From Aquamicrobium lusatiense (GTDB lineage: Bacteria; Pseudomonadota; Alphaproteobacteria; Rhizobiales; Rhizobiaceae), in NCBI RefSeq assembly GCF_014201615.1, contig NZ_JACHEU010000001.1:949631-1013630 (forward strand): a stretch of DNA of 64,000 nt, given 5' to 3'. The notes beneath the pieces were generated by a model. It had not been told where the DNA came from, searched no databases, and was given only the letters and a program-made list of their open reading frames with translations. The translations under genes were made by a program, and so were the position numbers. Numbering within the stretch: the first letter of the stretch is position 1; every line of letters starts with the position of its first letter. Positions 1 to 7,252 of the stretch are shown piece by piece.

Positions 1-244
1 AACACCCATTGCTGATCCGGCAGGATGCAAGGTGCTCAGCGCATCCGCACAGCGTTGCGCGTTTTTGTGCATCACTCAAATGCTATTTCGTTGAGCCTGC
101 CTTGCCTTTTCGCATGGCGGATGGCCACTTTTTTGAAACGCACTGTCACCCGGCTGAACCTTGCTTTCTCACTCAACTTTATTTCATTTGACCGTGAAGA
201 GGGCTTCAGGCGTTAGGAGCGCCTCCGCAACAGGAAGAAAATTT
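1..244. other. left-edge intergenic stretch, no gene seen
   Basis: No convincing coding sequence was found on either strand; the short open frames have no protein-like composition and no ribosome binding site. A TTGACC hexamer at 188-193 lies upstream of the doxX gene and may be its -35 element, but the -10 is poor. The gene that precedes this window is not visible. Confidence 0.4.
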
Positions 245-697
245 ATGTCCATCACCACCGAAAACGGGCGTCCGCGCCTGATCATTCCCGGCCTCGGCAG
301 CATCTATACAGCGCTGCATGAAGGCTCGGAAACCCTGCTCCGCGTCGTCACCGGCGGCATCCTTGCCATCCATGGCTCGTCCAAGATCGTCGATCCGTTC
401 GGAGCTGCCGAAATGGTTCAGGGGCTCGGCTTCTATCCCGGTGCCTTCTGGTCCCTGCTTCTGTCGTGCACCGAGTTCTTCGGCGGCATCTTCCTCCTGC
501 TCGGCTTCCTGACCCGTCCGTCGGCCTTTGCCGGGCTGATCGTGCTGCTGGTCACCGTGTGGTTCCACTGGGTCACCATCGGTCAGGGCTATGCGGGCGC
601 CGAGAAGTCGATCCTGTGGTCGGCGATGCTTTTCTACTTCGTCATCCGTGGTCCGAACCGCCATTCCGTGGATGCACGGCTGGGCAAGGCGTTCTGA
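245..697 (+). CDS. DoxX family membrane protein
   Basis: A protein of about 150 residues with a typical DoxX/DoxD layout: four hydrophobic segments, a GGILAIHGSSKI stretch after the first helix and an EFFGGIFLLLGFLTRP segment in the middle. DoxX proteins are small inner-membrane proteins; some are linked to thiosulfate or quinone redox chemistry or to oxidative stress, but the role of this branch is not settled. The ATG at 245 is preferred over the upstream in-frame ATG at 161, because an AGGAAGAAA ribosome binding site sits just before it and the upstream residues do not look like a membrane protein. It stands alone upstream of the NDUFA9-like gene, with about 115 bases between them. Confidence 0.88.
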   Translation: MSITTENGRPRLIIPGLGSIYTALHEGSETLLRVVTGGILAIHGSSKIVDPFGAAEMVQGLGFYPGAFWSLLLSCTEFFGGIFLLLGFLTRPSAFAGLIVLLVTVWFHWVTIGQGYAGAEKSILWSAMLFYFVIRGPNRHSVDARLGKAF

Positions 698-813
698 TCC
701 GCTGCGATCGGTGGGAGCGACCACCGATCGCACTTTGCCTCGGCCAAGAAACGGACTATGAAGCGGCTTCAGCCAAGCCCCGGCGGTGCCGGGGCGCATA
801 GCCGGAGCCCGTC

Positions 814-1788
814 ATGACAGAAATCCTGCAAACTCCCAAACTCGTGGTCGTTTTCGGTGGGTCTGGATTCGTAGGAAGGCATGTCGTGCGCGCGCTGGCG
901 CGGCGCGGCTATCGCGTCCGCGTCGCCTGCCGCCGCCCCGACCTTGCCGGACATCTCCAGCCGCTCGGCAATGTCGGCCAGATTCAGGCCGTTCAGGCCA
1001 ATCTGCGTTTCCGCAAGTCTGTCGATCAGGCGGTGATCGGGGCCGATCATGTGATCAACCTCGTCGGCATCCTGACCGAGAGCGGGCGTCAGAAATTCGG
1101 CTCGGTGCATGAATTCGGCGCCCGTGCCGTCGCCGAGGCCGCCCGTGGCGTCGGCGCACGGCTCACCCATGTTTCGGCGCTCGGAGCCGACATGCAGTCT
1201 GCGTCCGCTTATGCCCGCACCAAGGCGCGGGGCGAAAAGGCGGTTCGGGACACCGTGCCGGATGCGACAATCTTCCGGCCCTCCATCATTTTTGGCCCCG
1301 AAGATCGCTTCTTCAACCGCTTTGCCGCCATGACCCGCTATTCGCCGGCGCTGCCTCTGATCGGCGGCGGTGAAACGCGGTTCCAGCCCGTCTATGTCGC
1401 CGATGTGGCAGAAGCGGTGGCGCTGTCGGTCGATGGTGTTGCCGTTGCCGGCAGCACCTATGAGCTTGGCGGCCCTGTGGTGGCCAGCTTCCGCCAGTGC
1501 CTGGAAGAAATGCTTGCCGTGGTCGAGCGCAAGCGCCTGCTGCTTCCGCTGCCATGGTGGGTGTCGAAGCTGGCCGCTTCGTTCCTTGGCCTTCTGCCGA
1601 AGCCCCTGCTGACCCGCGATCAGCTTGAGCAACTGCGCTCCGACAATGTCGTATCGCCCGGAGCCGAAGCTGAAGGACGCACCCTTTCAGGTCTCGGCAT
1701 CGAGGCGCAGTCGATGGCCACCATATTGCCGAGCTATCTGTGGCGTTTCCGCGCCGCTGGCCAGTTCCAGCGCCGCCAGACGGCCTGA
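814..1788 (+). CDS. complex I NDUFA9 subunit-like NAD(P)-binding SDR protein
   Basis: A 324-residue atypical short-chain dehydrogenase with the Rossmann glycine motif GGSGFVG at residues 15-21, followed by RHVVRALARRGY. The region FRPSIIFGPEDRFFNRFA, near the middle, is characteristic of the NDUFA9/YfcH-like group. Mitochondrial NDUFA9 is an accessory subunit of respiratory complex I that binds NADPH. Alphaproteobacterial homologues are common, but many sit away from nuo genes, as here. The catalytic Tyr-x3-Lys is present in modified form as YARTKARGE. It ends just before a hairpin shared with the convergent uppP gene. Family assignment is firm; a complex I role is inference. Confidence 0.85.
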   Translation: MTEILQTPKLVVVFGGSGFVGRHVVRALARRGYRVRVACRRPDLAGHLQPLGNVGQIQAVQANLRFRKSVDQAVIGADHVINLVGILTESGRQKFGSVHEFGARAVAEAARGVGARLTHVSALGADMQSASAYARTKARGEKAVRDTVPDATIFRPSIIFGPEDRFFNRFAAMTRYSPALPLIGGGETRFQPVYVADVAEAVALSVDGVAVAGSTYELGGPVVASFRQCLEEMLAVVERKRLLLPLPWWVSKLAASFLGLLPKPLLTRDQLEQLRSDNVVSPGAEAEGRTLSGLGIEAQSMATILPSYLWRFRAAGQFQRRQTA

Positions 1789-1810
1789 GGCAGATATCGT
1801 AGCAACAGAG

Positions 1811-1833
1811 GGCTGACGGAGTTTCCGTCAGCC
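1811..1833. terminator. bidirectional terminator hairpin between the NDUFA9-like gene and uppP
   Basis: Perfect 10-base arms GGCTGACGGA (1811-1820) and TCCGTCAGCC (1824-1833) enclose a 3-base loop. It lies 22 bases after the NDUFA9-like stop, and its right arm covers the uppP stop codon on the other strand. No strong T run is present, so efficiency is uncertain. Confidence 0.6.
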
Positions 1834-2766
1834 GACGATGTAGAGTGCGGCGAGACCGACCGTGCCCACCACCAGCCGCCACCAGCCGAACAGCTTGTAG
1901 CCGTGGCGGCTGACATAGCCGAGCAGGCCGCGCACCACGATCACGGCAGCGAAGAAGGCGGCGATGAAGCCGACGCCGATGATGTGCAGGTCCGACGCGG
2001 AAAGCGCATTCCAGTTCTTGTAGAGATCAAGCGTGAACGCGCCGAGCATGGTCGGCATGGCGAGGAAGAACGAGAATTCCGCAGCCGCGCGCTTGTCCGC
2101 GCCCATCAGCAGGCCGCCGACGATGGTGGCGCCGGAGCGCGAGGTGCCGGGGATCATGGCAAGGCACTGGAAAAAGCCGATCTTGAGATAGAGCGACAGC
2201 GGGAACTGGCTCACCTCGTGATATTTCGGCTTGAGATCGAGCTTGTCGATCCACAGAAGCACGATGCCGCCCAGGATAAGCATCACGCAGATCAGCTTCG
2301 GCGTCTCGAACAGCACCGACTTGATGAAGCCGTGCGCCATGACGCCGATGATGGCGGCGGGCAGAAAGCCGATGGCGAGGCCGACCAGCATGCGCACCGC
2401 CGGATCGTCGGGAAGCTGGGGCGGCAGGAACAGGTTGGGGCGCCTGCGGCGGACGAGGGCGGAAACGAACTCGAAGGCGCAGCCGCCCATCCAGATCAGT
2501 GCCGCAATCACGCCCACGATCACCTCTCCGATGACCTTGAAGCGATCAGGTCTCTTCAGAAATGCCCAGAAGCGGGCGGCATAGACCGACAATATGGCGA
2601 GGATGGCGCCAAGCTGAATCAGCACCTCGAAGGCCTTGCCCGTGGATTCGAAGCCGAGAAAGTGCCCTGCAAGCAGGATATGGCCCGTGGAGGAGACCGG
2701 AATGAACTCGGTCAGGCCCTCCAGCAGTCCAAGCAGAAGGGCTTCGATGATCGTCTGGTTTTCCAT
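1828..2766 (-). CDS. uppP: undecaprenyl-diphosphate phosphatase (UppP/BacA) with an extra segment
   Basis: Integral membrane enzyme that dephosphorylates undecaprenyl pyrophosphate to recycle the lipid carrier for peptidoglycan and O-antigen; loss gives bacitracin sensitivity. The N-terminal signature [16 protein letters not shown] (E16, E20, H29) and the second signature [11 protein letters not shown] with its essential Arg are both intact. At 312 residues it is longer than the usual 265-275. The excess is a stretch at about residues 75-118 containing a hydrophobic run ([14 protein letters not shown]) followed by four arginines and a proline-rich loop. The rest of the protein aligns well with rhizobial UppP from memory, so this looks like a local insertion. 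Transcribed divergently from the GST gene, with a palindrome in the shared control region. Confidence 0.95.
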   Translation of the reverse strand: MENQTIIEALLLGLLEGLTEFIPVSSTGHILLAGHFLGFESTGKAFEVLIQLGAILAILSVYAARFWAFLKRPDRFKVIGEVIVGVIAALIWMGGCAFEFVSALVRRRRPNLFLPPQLPDDPAVRMLVGLAIGFLPAAIIGVMAHGFIKSVLFETPKLICVMLILGGIVLLWIDKLDLKPKYHEVSQFPLSLYLKIGFFQCLAMIPGTSRSGATIVGGLLMGADKRAAAEFSFFLAMPTMLGAFTLDLYKNWNALSASDLHIIGVGFIAAFFAAVIVVRGLLGYVSRHGYKLFGWWRLVVGTVGLAALYIVG

Positions 2767-2791
2767 GAGTGTGGATGATCCCAGTTTGCTT

Positions 2792-2810
2792 GTCAGAACG
2801 GCGTTCTGAC
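2792..2810. promoter_or_regulatory. palindromic operator between uppP and the GST gene
   Basis: Perfect inverted repeat with 8-base arms GTCAGAAC (2792-2799) and GTTCTGAC (2803-2810) and a 3-base centre. A CTATAG motif at 2812-2817, readable as -10 on the minus strand, abuts it, and a TTGACA hexamer lies at 2828-2833 on the plus strand. The geometry suits a dimeric repressor acting on one or both divergent promoters. The regulator is unknown. Confidence 0.5.
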
Positions 2811-2909
2811 CCTATAGCTCGCAAAGCTTGACAGTCCGTTGGTTTGGACGGCCATGACTTACCGGCGCGGATATCGATTCGCCAGTGCGCTTTTTTGACC
2901 CAAGAGACC

Positions 2910-3602
2910 ATGCTGACGCTTTTTCATCATCCGATGTCCGCTGCCTGCCGCTTCGTCCGACTTGCCTTCGGCGAGTATGGCGAGGAACTGGCTCTTGTCG
3001 AAGAGAACCCATGGTCGCGTCGCCGGGAGTTCCTCGCGCTCAATCCGGCCGGCACATTGCCGATCCTGCTGGCCGAAGGCGATGTGCCGATCATAGGTGC
3101 GACCGTCATTGCCGAATATCTGGACGAAACGCGCGGTGTCCTGAAGCGCGAACGGCGGCTTTTTGCCGAGAACCCCATGGACCGCGCCGAAATCCGCCGG
3201 CTGGTCGACTGGTATCTGGTCAAGACCGAGAGCGAAGTGACGCGCCATCTGGTGCGCGAGCGGGTGCTGAAGCCCCTGATGCCGGAGGCCGCCGGCGGCG
3301 GTTCGCCCGATTCGGCGGCCATCCGTGCCGCCCGCGCCAACATCCGCCAGCACCTGAAATACACCAACTGGCTGGCGGGAACGCGCCACTGGCTGGCGGG
3401 TTCGCGCATCACCTATGCCGACTTCGCCGCCGCGGCCACCTTCTCGGTTCTGGATTATCTGGGCGAGATCGACTGGCGCGAGCAGAACGCGGCCCGCGAC
3501 TGGTACATGCGGGTGAAATCGCGCCCTTCCTTCCGACCCCTGCTTTCAGACAGGGTGCGCGGTCTGGCGCCGGTGTCCCATTATGCGGACCTTGATTTCT
3601 GA
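2910..3602 (+). CDS. glutathione S-transferase family protein
   Basis: A cytosolic GST of about 230 residues. It has an N-terminal thioredoxin-like domain (LTLFHHPMSAACRFVRLA, then NPAGTLPILLAEG with the cis-Pro and GATVIAEYLDE with the glutathione-binding acidic residue). An all-helical C-terminal domain follows, ending in a WLAGSRITYADFAAAATFSVL helix-cap motif. These enzymes conjugate or reduce substrates with glutathione. The start at 2910 is chosen because the upstream extension is not GST-like and this ATG opens the first beta strand directly. It overlaps the start of queG by 20 bases, so the two are likely co-transcribed. Confidence 0.9.
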   Translation: MLTLFHHPMSAACRFVRLAFGEYGEELALVEENPWSRRREFLALNPAGTLPILLAEGDVPIIGATVIAEYLDETRGVLKRERRLFAENPMDRAEIRRLVDWYLVKTESEVTRHLVRERVLKPLMPEAAGGGSPDSAAIRAARANIRQHLKYTNWLAGTRHWLAGSRITYADFAAAATFSVLDYLGEIDWREQNAARDWYMRVKSRPSFRPLLSDRVRGLAPVSHYADLDF

Positions 3603-4770
3603 CCGGGGGACTTCTCACACGGGCACTTCCGGCGCCGGCAAGCTGCGGGCGCTGATCGACAGGGAAGCCTCGCGCGCCGGATTCGACCTGTGTGCCGTCA
3701 CCTCGCCGGATGCGATACCCAAAGCGCCGGAACGGCTGGCGCAGTTCGTCGCCGACGGCTTCCACGGCTCCATGGACTGGATCGCCGAGACGCTGGAGCG
3801 CCGCGCCAGCCCCAGCGTGCTGTGGCCGGAGGTGCGTTCCATCGTCGTGCTGGCCATGAACTACGGGCCGGACCATGATCCGCGCGGCATCCTGAAGCTG
3901 CGCGACAGGGCTGCCATCTCCGTCTACGCCCGCAACCGCGACTATCACGACGTGATGAAGGGGCGGCTGAAGGAGATTGCCGGCAAGATCGTCGCCCGCG
4001 CCGGCGGCGACGTGAAGGTGTTCGTCGACACCGCACCGGTCATGGAAAAGCCGCTCGCCGAAGCGGCGGGGCTTGGCTGGCAGGGCAAGCACACCAATCT
4101 GGTCAGCCGTACCCATGGCTCGTGGCTGTTTCTGGGCTCGATCTTCACCACGGCCGAGCTGGAGCCGGACACGCGTGACACCGACCGCTGCGGGTCCTGC
4201 CGGGCCTGCATCGACGCCTGCCCGACCAATGCCTTTCCGGTGCCCTACAGGCTCGATGCCCGCCGCTGCATTTCCTATCTCACCATCGAGAACAAGGGGC
4301 CGATCCCTCTGGAGTTCCGGGAGGCAATGGGCAACCGCATCTATGGCTGCGACGACTGCCTTGCCGCCTGCCCCTGGAACAAGTTCGCGCAGACCGCTTC
4401 CGAGGCGAAGCTCGCCGCCCGCGCCGATCTGCGCGAGCCGAAGCTGGCAGACCTTCTGCAGCTTGACGACGCCGGCTTTCGCGCCTTCTTCTCAGGGTCG
4501 CCGATCAAGCGCATCGGCCGCGACCGTTTCATCCGCAATGTGCTGATCGCCGCCGGCAATTCCGGCGAGCCGGGGCTTGCCGGAGCGGTGCGGGAGCTGA
4601 TCGCAGATGCCTCGCCGCTGGTGCGAGGCGCCGCCGTCTGGGCGCTGTCGCGGCTGGTTTCGGCTGAAGATTTCGCTGCGCTGGCGGGAGAGAGACTGCC
4701 TGTCGAAGCCGACCCGCAGGTTCGTGAAGAATGGCACCCCGGCAAAGGCGCATGGGCAGATGCCTCCTGA
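3583..4770 (+). CDS. queG: epoxyqueuosine reductase QueG
   Basis: Cobalamin- and Fe-S-dependent enzyme that reduces epoxyqueuosine to queuosine in the wobble position of tRNAs for Asp, Asn, His and Tyr, the last step of queuosine synthesis. The 395-residue protein has an N-terminal cobalamin-binding region (YGPDHDP, ISVYARNRDYHDVMK, DTAPVMEKPLAE). A double [4Fe-4S] ferredoxin domain follows, with CGSCRACIDACPTNAFPVPY and CDDCLAACPWN cysteine clusters. A C-terminal HEAT-like repeat region (SPLVRGAAVWALSRL) completes it, as in full-length QueG. The start at 3583 overlaps the GST gene; no other ATG lies before the conserved domain. Confidence 0.95.
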   Translation: MRTLISDRGTSHTGTSGAGKLRALIDREASRAGFDLCAVTSPDAIPKAPERLAQFVADGFHGSMDWIAETLERRASPSVLWPEVRSIVVLAMNYGPDHDPRGILKLRDRAAISVYARNRDYHDVMKGRLKEIAGKIVARAGGDVKVFVDTAPVMEKPLAEAAGLGWQGKHTNLVSRTHGSWLFLGSIFTTAELEPDTRDTDRCGSCRACIDACPTNAFPVPYRLDARRCISYLTIENKGPIPLEFREAMGNRIYGCDDCLAACPWNKFAQTASEAKLAARADLREPKLADLLQLDDAGFRAFFSGSPIKRIGRDRFIRNVLIAAGNSGEPGLAGAVRELIADASPLVRGAAVWALSRLVSAEDFAALAGERLPVEADPQVREEWHPGKGAWADAS

Positions 4771-4787
4771 GGTGCTGCGAGCGTACG

Positions 4788-4816
4788 TTTACTTTTCCGC
4801 TCCCAGTGCTTAAAAA
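4788..4816 (+). promoter_or_regulatory. candidate promoter for the leader and cmlA-type gene
   Basis: TTTACT at 4788-4793 and TAAAAA at 4811-4816 are separated by exactly 17 bases, a sigma-70-like arrangement. Transcription would start near 4823, just upstream of the candidate leader peptide. Found by eye, so moderate confidence. Confidence 0.4.
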
Positions 4817-4842
4817 CCAGTCTGCAATTCAGGGGCATGACG

Positions 4843-4872
4843 ATGAACAAGGTCGAAGTCTCAGACAGATAA
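4843..4872 (+). CDS. candidate 9-residue leader peptide upstream of the CmlA/FloR-type exporter
   Basis: A very short frame reading MNKVEVSDR and ending in TAA. An AGGGG ribosome binding site at 4831-4835 is spaced 7 bases from the ATG; an in-frame ATG at 4837 would add two residues but lies too close to that site. A strong hairpin begins at the base after the stop codon. Chloramphenicol-inducible cmlA and cat genes are known to be preceded by hydrophilic leader peptides of about 9 residues, where drug-stalled ribosomes remodel the downstream RNA. This frame matches that layout in size, composition and position. Translation and drug response are inference. Confidence 0.45.
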   Translation: MNKVEVSDR

Positions 4873-4940
4873 GCCGCAACAGCTTGCTTTTGCTGTTGCG
4901 GCCTTTGCCCGACCATCTCCGATTGCGTCAGCAAGGCCGC
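4873..4940 (+). promoter_or_regulatory. candidate attenuator with two mutually exclusive hairpins
   Basis: Hairpin 1 pairs GCCGCAACAGC (4873-4883) with GCTGTTGCGGC (4892-4902), 11 perfect base pairs. Hairpin 2 would pair GCGGCCTTTGC (4898-4908) with GCAAGGCCGC (4931-4940) with one bulged T. It cannot form together with hairpin 1 because the right arm of hairpin 1 is reused. The exporter starts at 4974 with only a weak GGA ribosome binding site. Alternatively, hairpin 1 is simply the queG terminator. Confidence 0.5.
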
Positions 4941-4973
4941 CGCCGATTGAACCCGATTAGCGGATAAGCCTTC

Positions 4974-6167
4974 ATGTCTTTCAATCTTTCCAGATCGTGG
5001 AGCTACACGCTCCCGTGGGCGCTCGCCCTCATGGCGCCTTTCGATATTCTCGCCTCGCTGGCGATGGATATTTACCTGCCGGTTGTTCCGGAAATGCCGA
5101 CTGCACTTGGTACCAGTCCAGCCGTCATCCAGCTCACGCTCAGCCTTTACATGGTCATGCTGGGTGCCGGGCAGATCGTATTTGGCCCCTTGTCCGATCG
5201 CCTTGGCCGCAGGCCGGTTCTGCTCGGCGGGGCTGTGGTCTTCAGCATGGCTTCGCTGGCGCTGGCACTCACCGCAGACGCCTGGGTCTTTGTGGGGCTG
5301 CGCTTCGTACAGGCCTGCGGGGCTTCGGCGGCGCTGGTGGCCATGTTCGCCACCGTGCGCGACGTTTATGCCGATACGGATGATGGCCGCATCATCTACA
5401 GCCTGTTCGGCGCCATCCTCGCCTTCGTGCCTGCGATCGGGCCGGTTGCGGGGTCTCTCATAGCCGTGACTTTCGGCTGGAGGGCGATCTTCCTGTTTCT
5501 GGCGGTTGCGGGGATGGCGGCTTTGGTGCCGGCCATATTCGGATGGCACGAGACGCATCGGTCTTCGCGACAGGCCCGGCAGGGTCGCTTCGGATATGTG
5601 CTGCGCGACAGGACATTCTGGGTCTATACGCTGGGATACGGCAGCGCCATGGGCACCTTCTTCGTGTTCTTCTCGACCGCACCGCGCGTGCTGATCGACA
5701 AGGCAGGTCTCACCCGGATGCAGTTCAGTCTCGCCTTTGCCAGCGTGTCCGTGGTCATGATCCTTGCAACCCGGATCGTGCCGCGCATGGCCGGGCGCTG
5801 GGGTAACGCGCGCGGCCTGACCTGCGGCATGGTCCTGCTGATCGCATCGGCGGGGGCTCTGCTCATCGGCCCGTTATGGGTATCCTCGCCGGTGGCCGCA
5901 TTCATCCTGCCCATGTGGGTGGCTGCGGTCGGGATCGTCTTTACCGTGTCTGTCAGCGCCAACGGAGCGCTGCAATCCTTCGGGGATCAAGCCGGAACGG
6001 CGGTTGGGCTCTATTTCTGCATCCAGAGCCTGATTGTCAGCCTGATCGGCACCGCCTTCGTGGTGCTTCTGGATGGAGCGAGTGTGTGGCCGCTGGCCGG
6101 TTTCGCCACCTTCATGCCGCTCGTGACCCTTGCAGCGCTGGCGTTGCTCCAGCGGCGCCCCCGTTAA
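4974..6167 (+). CDS. MFS drug exporter of the CmlA/FloR (chloramphenicol/florfenicol) type
   Basis: A 397-residue, 12-helix major facilitator protein of the Bcr/CmlA drug:H+ antiporter family. From memory it tracks the transposon-borne CmlA protein closely: APFDILASLAMDIYLP, ALGTSPAVIQLTLS, a GAGQIVFGPLSDRLGRRP motif A, FVQACGASAALVAMFATVRD and GTFFVFFSTAPRVL all have direct counterparts. CmlA-type proteins pump out phenicol drugs. Substrate range cannot be fixed from sequence, but this is closer to CmlA/FloR than to generic Bcr. No integron attC site, IS or change in base composition is seen around it, so it looks like a resident chromosomal member. The candidate leader and attenuator upstream fit inducible expression. 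Confidence 0.8.
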   Translation: MSFNLSRSWSYTLPWALALMAPFDILASLAMDIYLPVVPEMPTALGTSPAVIQLTLSLYMVMLGAGQIVFGPLSDRLGRRPVLLGGAVVFSMASLALALTADAWVFVGLRFVQACGASAALVAMFATVRDVYADTDDGRIIYSLFGAILAFVPAIGPVAGSLIAVTFGWRAIFLFLAVAGMAALVPAIFGWHETHRSSRQARQGRFGYVLRDRTFWVYTLGYGSAMGTFFVFFSTAPRVLIDKAGLTRMQFSLAFASVSVVMILATRIVPRMAGRWGNARGLTCGMVLLIASAGALLIGPLWVSSPVAAFILPMWVAAVGIVFTVSVSANGALQSFGDQAGTAVGLYFCIQSLIVSLIGTAFVVLLDGASVWPLAGFATFMPLVTLAALALLQRRPR

Positions 6168-6177
6168 ACCAGCCTTG

Positions 6178-6209
6178 CCCGGTTCCGCGCCTGATCGCGC
6201 GGGGCCGGG
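6178..6209 (+). terminator. hairpin downstream of the CmlA-type gene
   Basis: Arms of 13 bases (6178-6190 and 6197-6209) pair fully with two G-T wobbles around a 6-base loop. It begins 10 bases after the stop codon. There is no T run, so termination may be weak or Rho-assisted. Confidence 0.5.
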
Positions 6210-6276
6210 TGGCTGCTTGCACAGCGGCAGGCAACGGGGCTACCAACGACGACCAGTGATCGGAGCCGGTGCAATC

Positions 6277-7182
6277 ATGACTGTCGGACAGGTTTTCATC
6301 TTTGGCGCCGGCTATTCGGCCCGTTCCTTCGCCAGCCTGTGCGGGCCGGACGTTTCCGTCTGGGGCACGACGCGCTCGCCCGAAAAATTCGATCTGCTGC
6401 GCTCCTGCGGCATCAGCCCGCTGCTGTTCGACGGCGAACTGACCCCGGAAATCGTCGCCCGGCTCGGGGAAACGACACATCTGGTTGTCTCGATCGCGCC
6501 GGGCGAGGCCAGCGATCCCGTGCTGAATGCCGCGCGCGAGACGATCGCCAGCGCCATGCCGCGCCTGCGCTGGATCGGCTATCTCTCCACGGTCGGCGTT
6601 TATGGCGACCATGGCGGCGCGTGGGTGGACGAGACGACGCCGTGCCGGCCGGTATCGCGCCGCTCGGTCCTGCGGGTCGATGCCGAGCAGCAATGGCTTG
6701 AGCTGGGCGACGCCACCGGCATCCCGGTCGCAATCCTGCGTCTGGCCGGCATCTACGGTCCCGGCCGCAACGCCTTCATCAATCTGCGCGACGGCACGGC
6801 ACGGCGTCTGGTCAAGCCGGAGCAGGTCTTCAACCGCATCCATGTCGCCGACATTGCCGGCGCGCTGGCAATTCTGGCGGGACAGGACAGGGGCGGCATC
6901 TTCAACGTCACCGATGATGAGCCGGCCCCGCCGCAGGACGTGGTAAGCTACGCGGCTGACCTGATGGGCGTTCAGCCTCCGCCGGAAGTGCCGTTCGATC
7001 AGGCCGAGCTGACGCCGATGGCGCGATCTTTCTATGGCGAGAACAAGCGCGTTTCCAACAAGGCGCTCAGGGCGGTGGGGTATGATTTCCGCTTTCCGGA
7101 CTACCGGACGGCCCTGCGCGCGCTGTGGGATGACGGCAACTGGAGCGAAGGCTTATCGCGCAGCAAAATGCGTCTGCCTTGA
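6277..7182 (+). CDS. SDR family NAD(P)-binding protein (YeeZ-like)
   Basis: A 301-residue extended SDR-like protein. It has the glycine motif FGAGYSARS at the N-terminus and WIGYLSTVGVYGDHGGAW, where STVGVYG carries the family Tyr. RLAGIYGPGRNAF and a RIHVADIAGAL segment follow, as in nucleotide-sugar epimerase-like and YeeZ-type proteins. The substrate is unknown. The ATG at 6277 is chosen because it opens the Rossmann fold directly (MTVGQVFIFGAG); the longer frame from 6130 runs back through the terminator of the previous gene and is not credible. Confidence 0.82.
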   Translation: MTVGQVFIFGAGYSARSFASLCGPDVSVWGTTRSPEKFDLLRSCGISPLLFDGELTPEIVARLGETTHLVVSIAPGEASDPVLNAARETIASAMPRLRWIGYLSTVGVYGDHGGAWVDETTPCRPVSRRSVLRVDAEQQWLELGDATGIPVAILRLAGIYGPGRNAFINLRDGTARRLVKPEQVFNRIHVADIAGALAILAGQDRGGIFNVTDDEPAPPQDVVSYAADLMGVQPPPEVPFDQAELTPMARSFYGENKRVSNKALRAVGYDFRFPDYRTALRALWDDGNWSEGLSRSKMRLP

Positions 7183-7252
7183 TCGCGGCACAGTTCGCGA
7201 CATTATGTGATTCGCGAATTTGCGGTGCAGGGCACCGGACCGGAGGCATGCT

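Noticed and set aside
4974..6167. Recently acquired integron resistance cassette
   Set aside because: No integrase, attC site, IS element or shift in base composition is visible; flanked by ordinary chromosomal genes.
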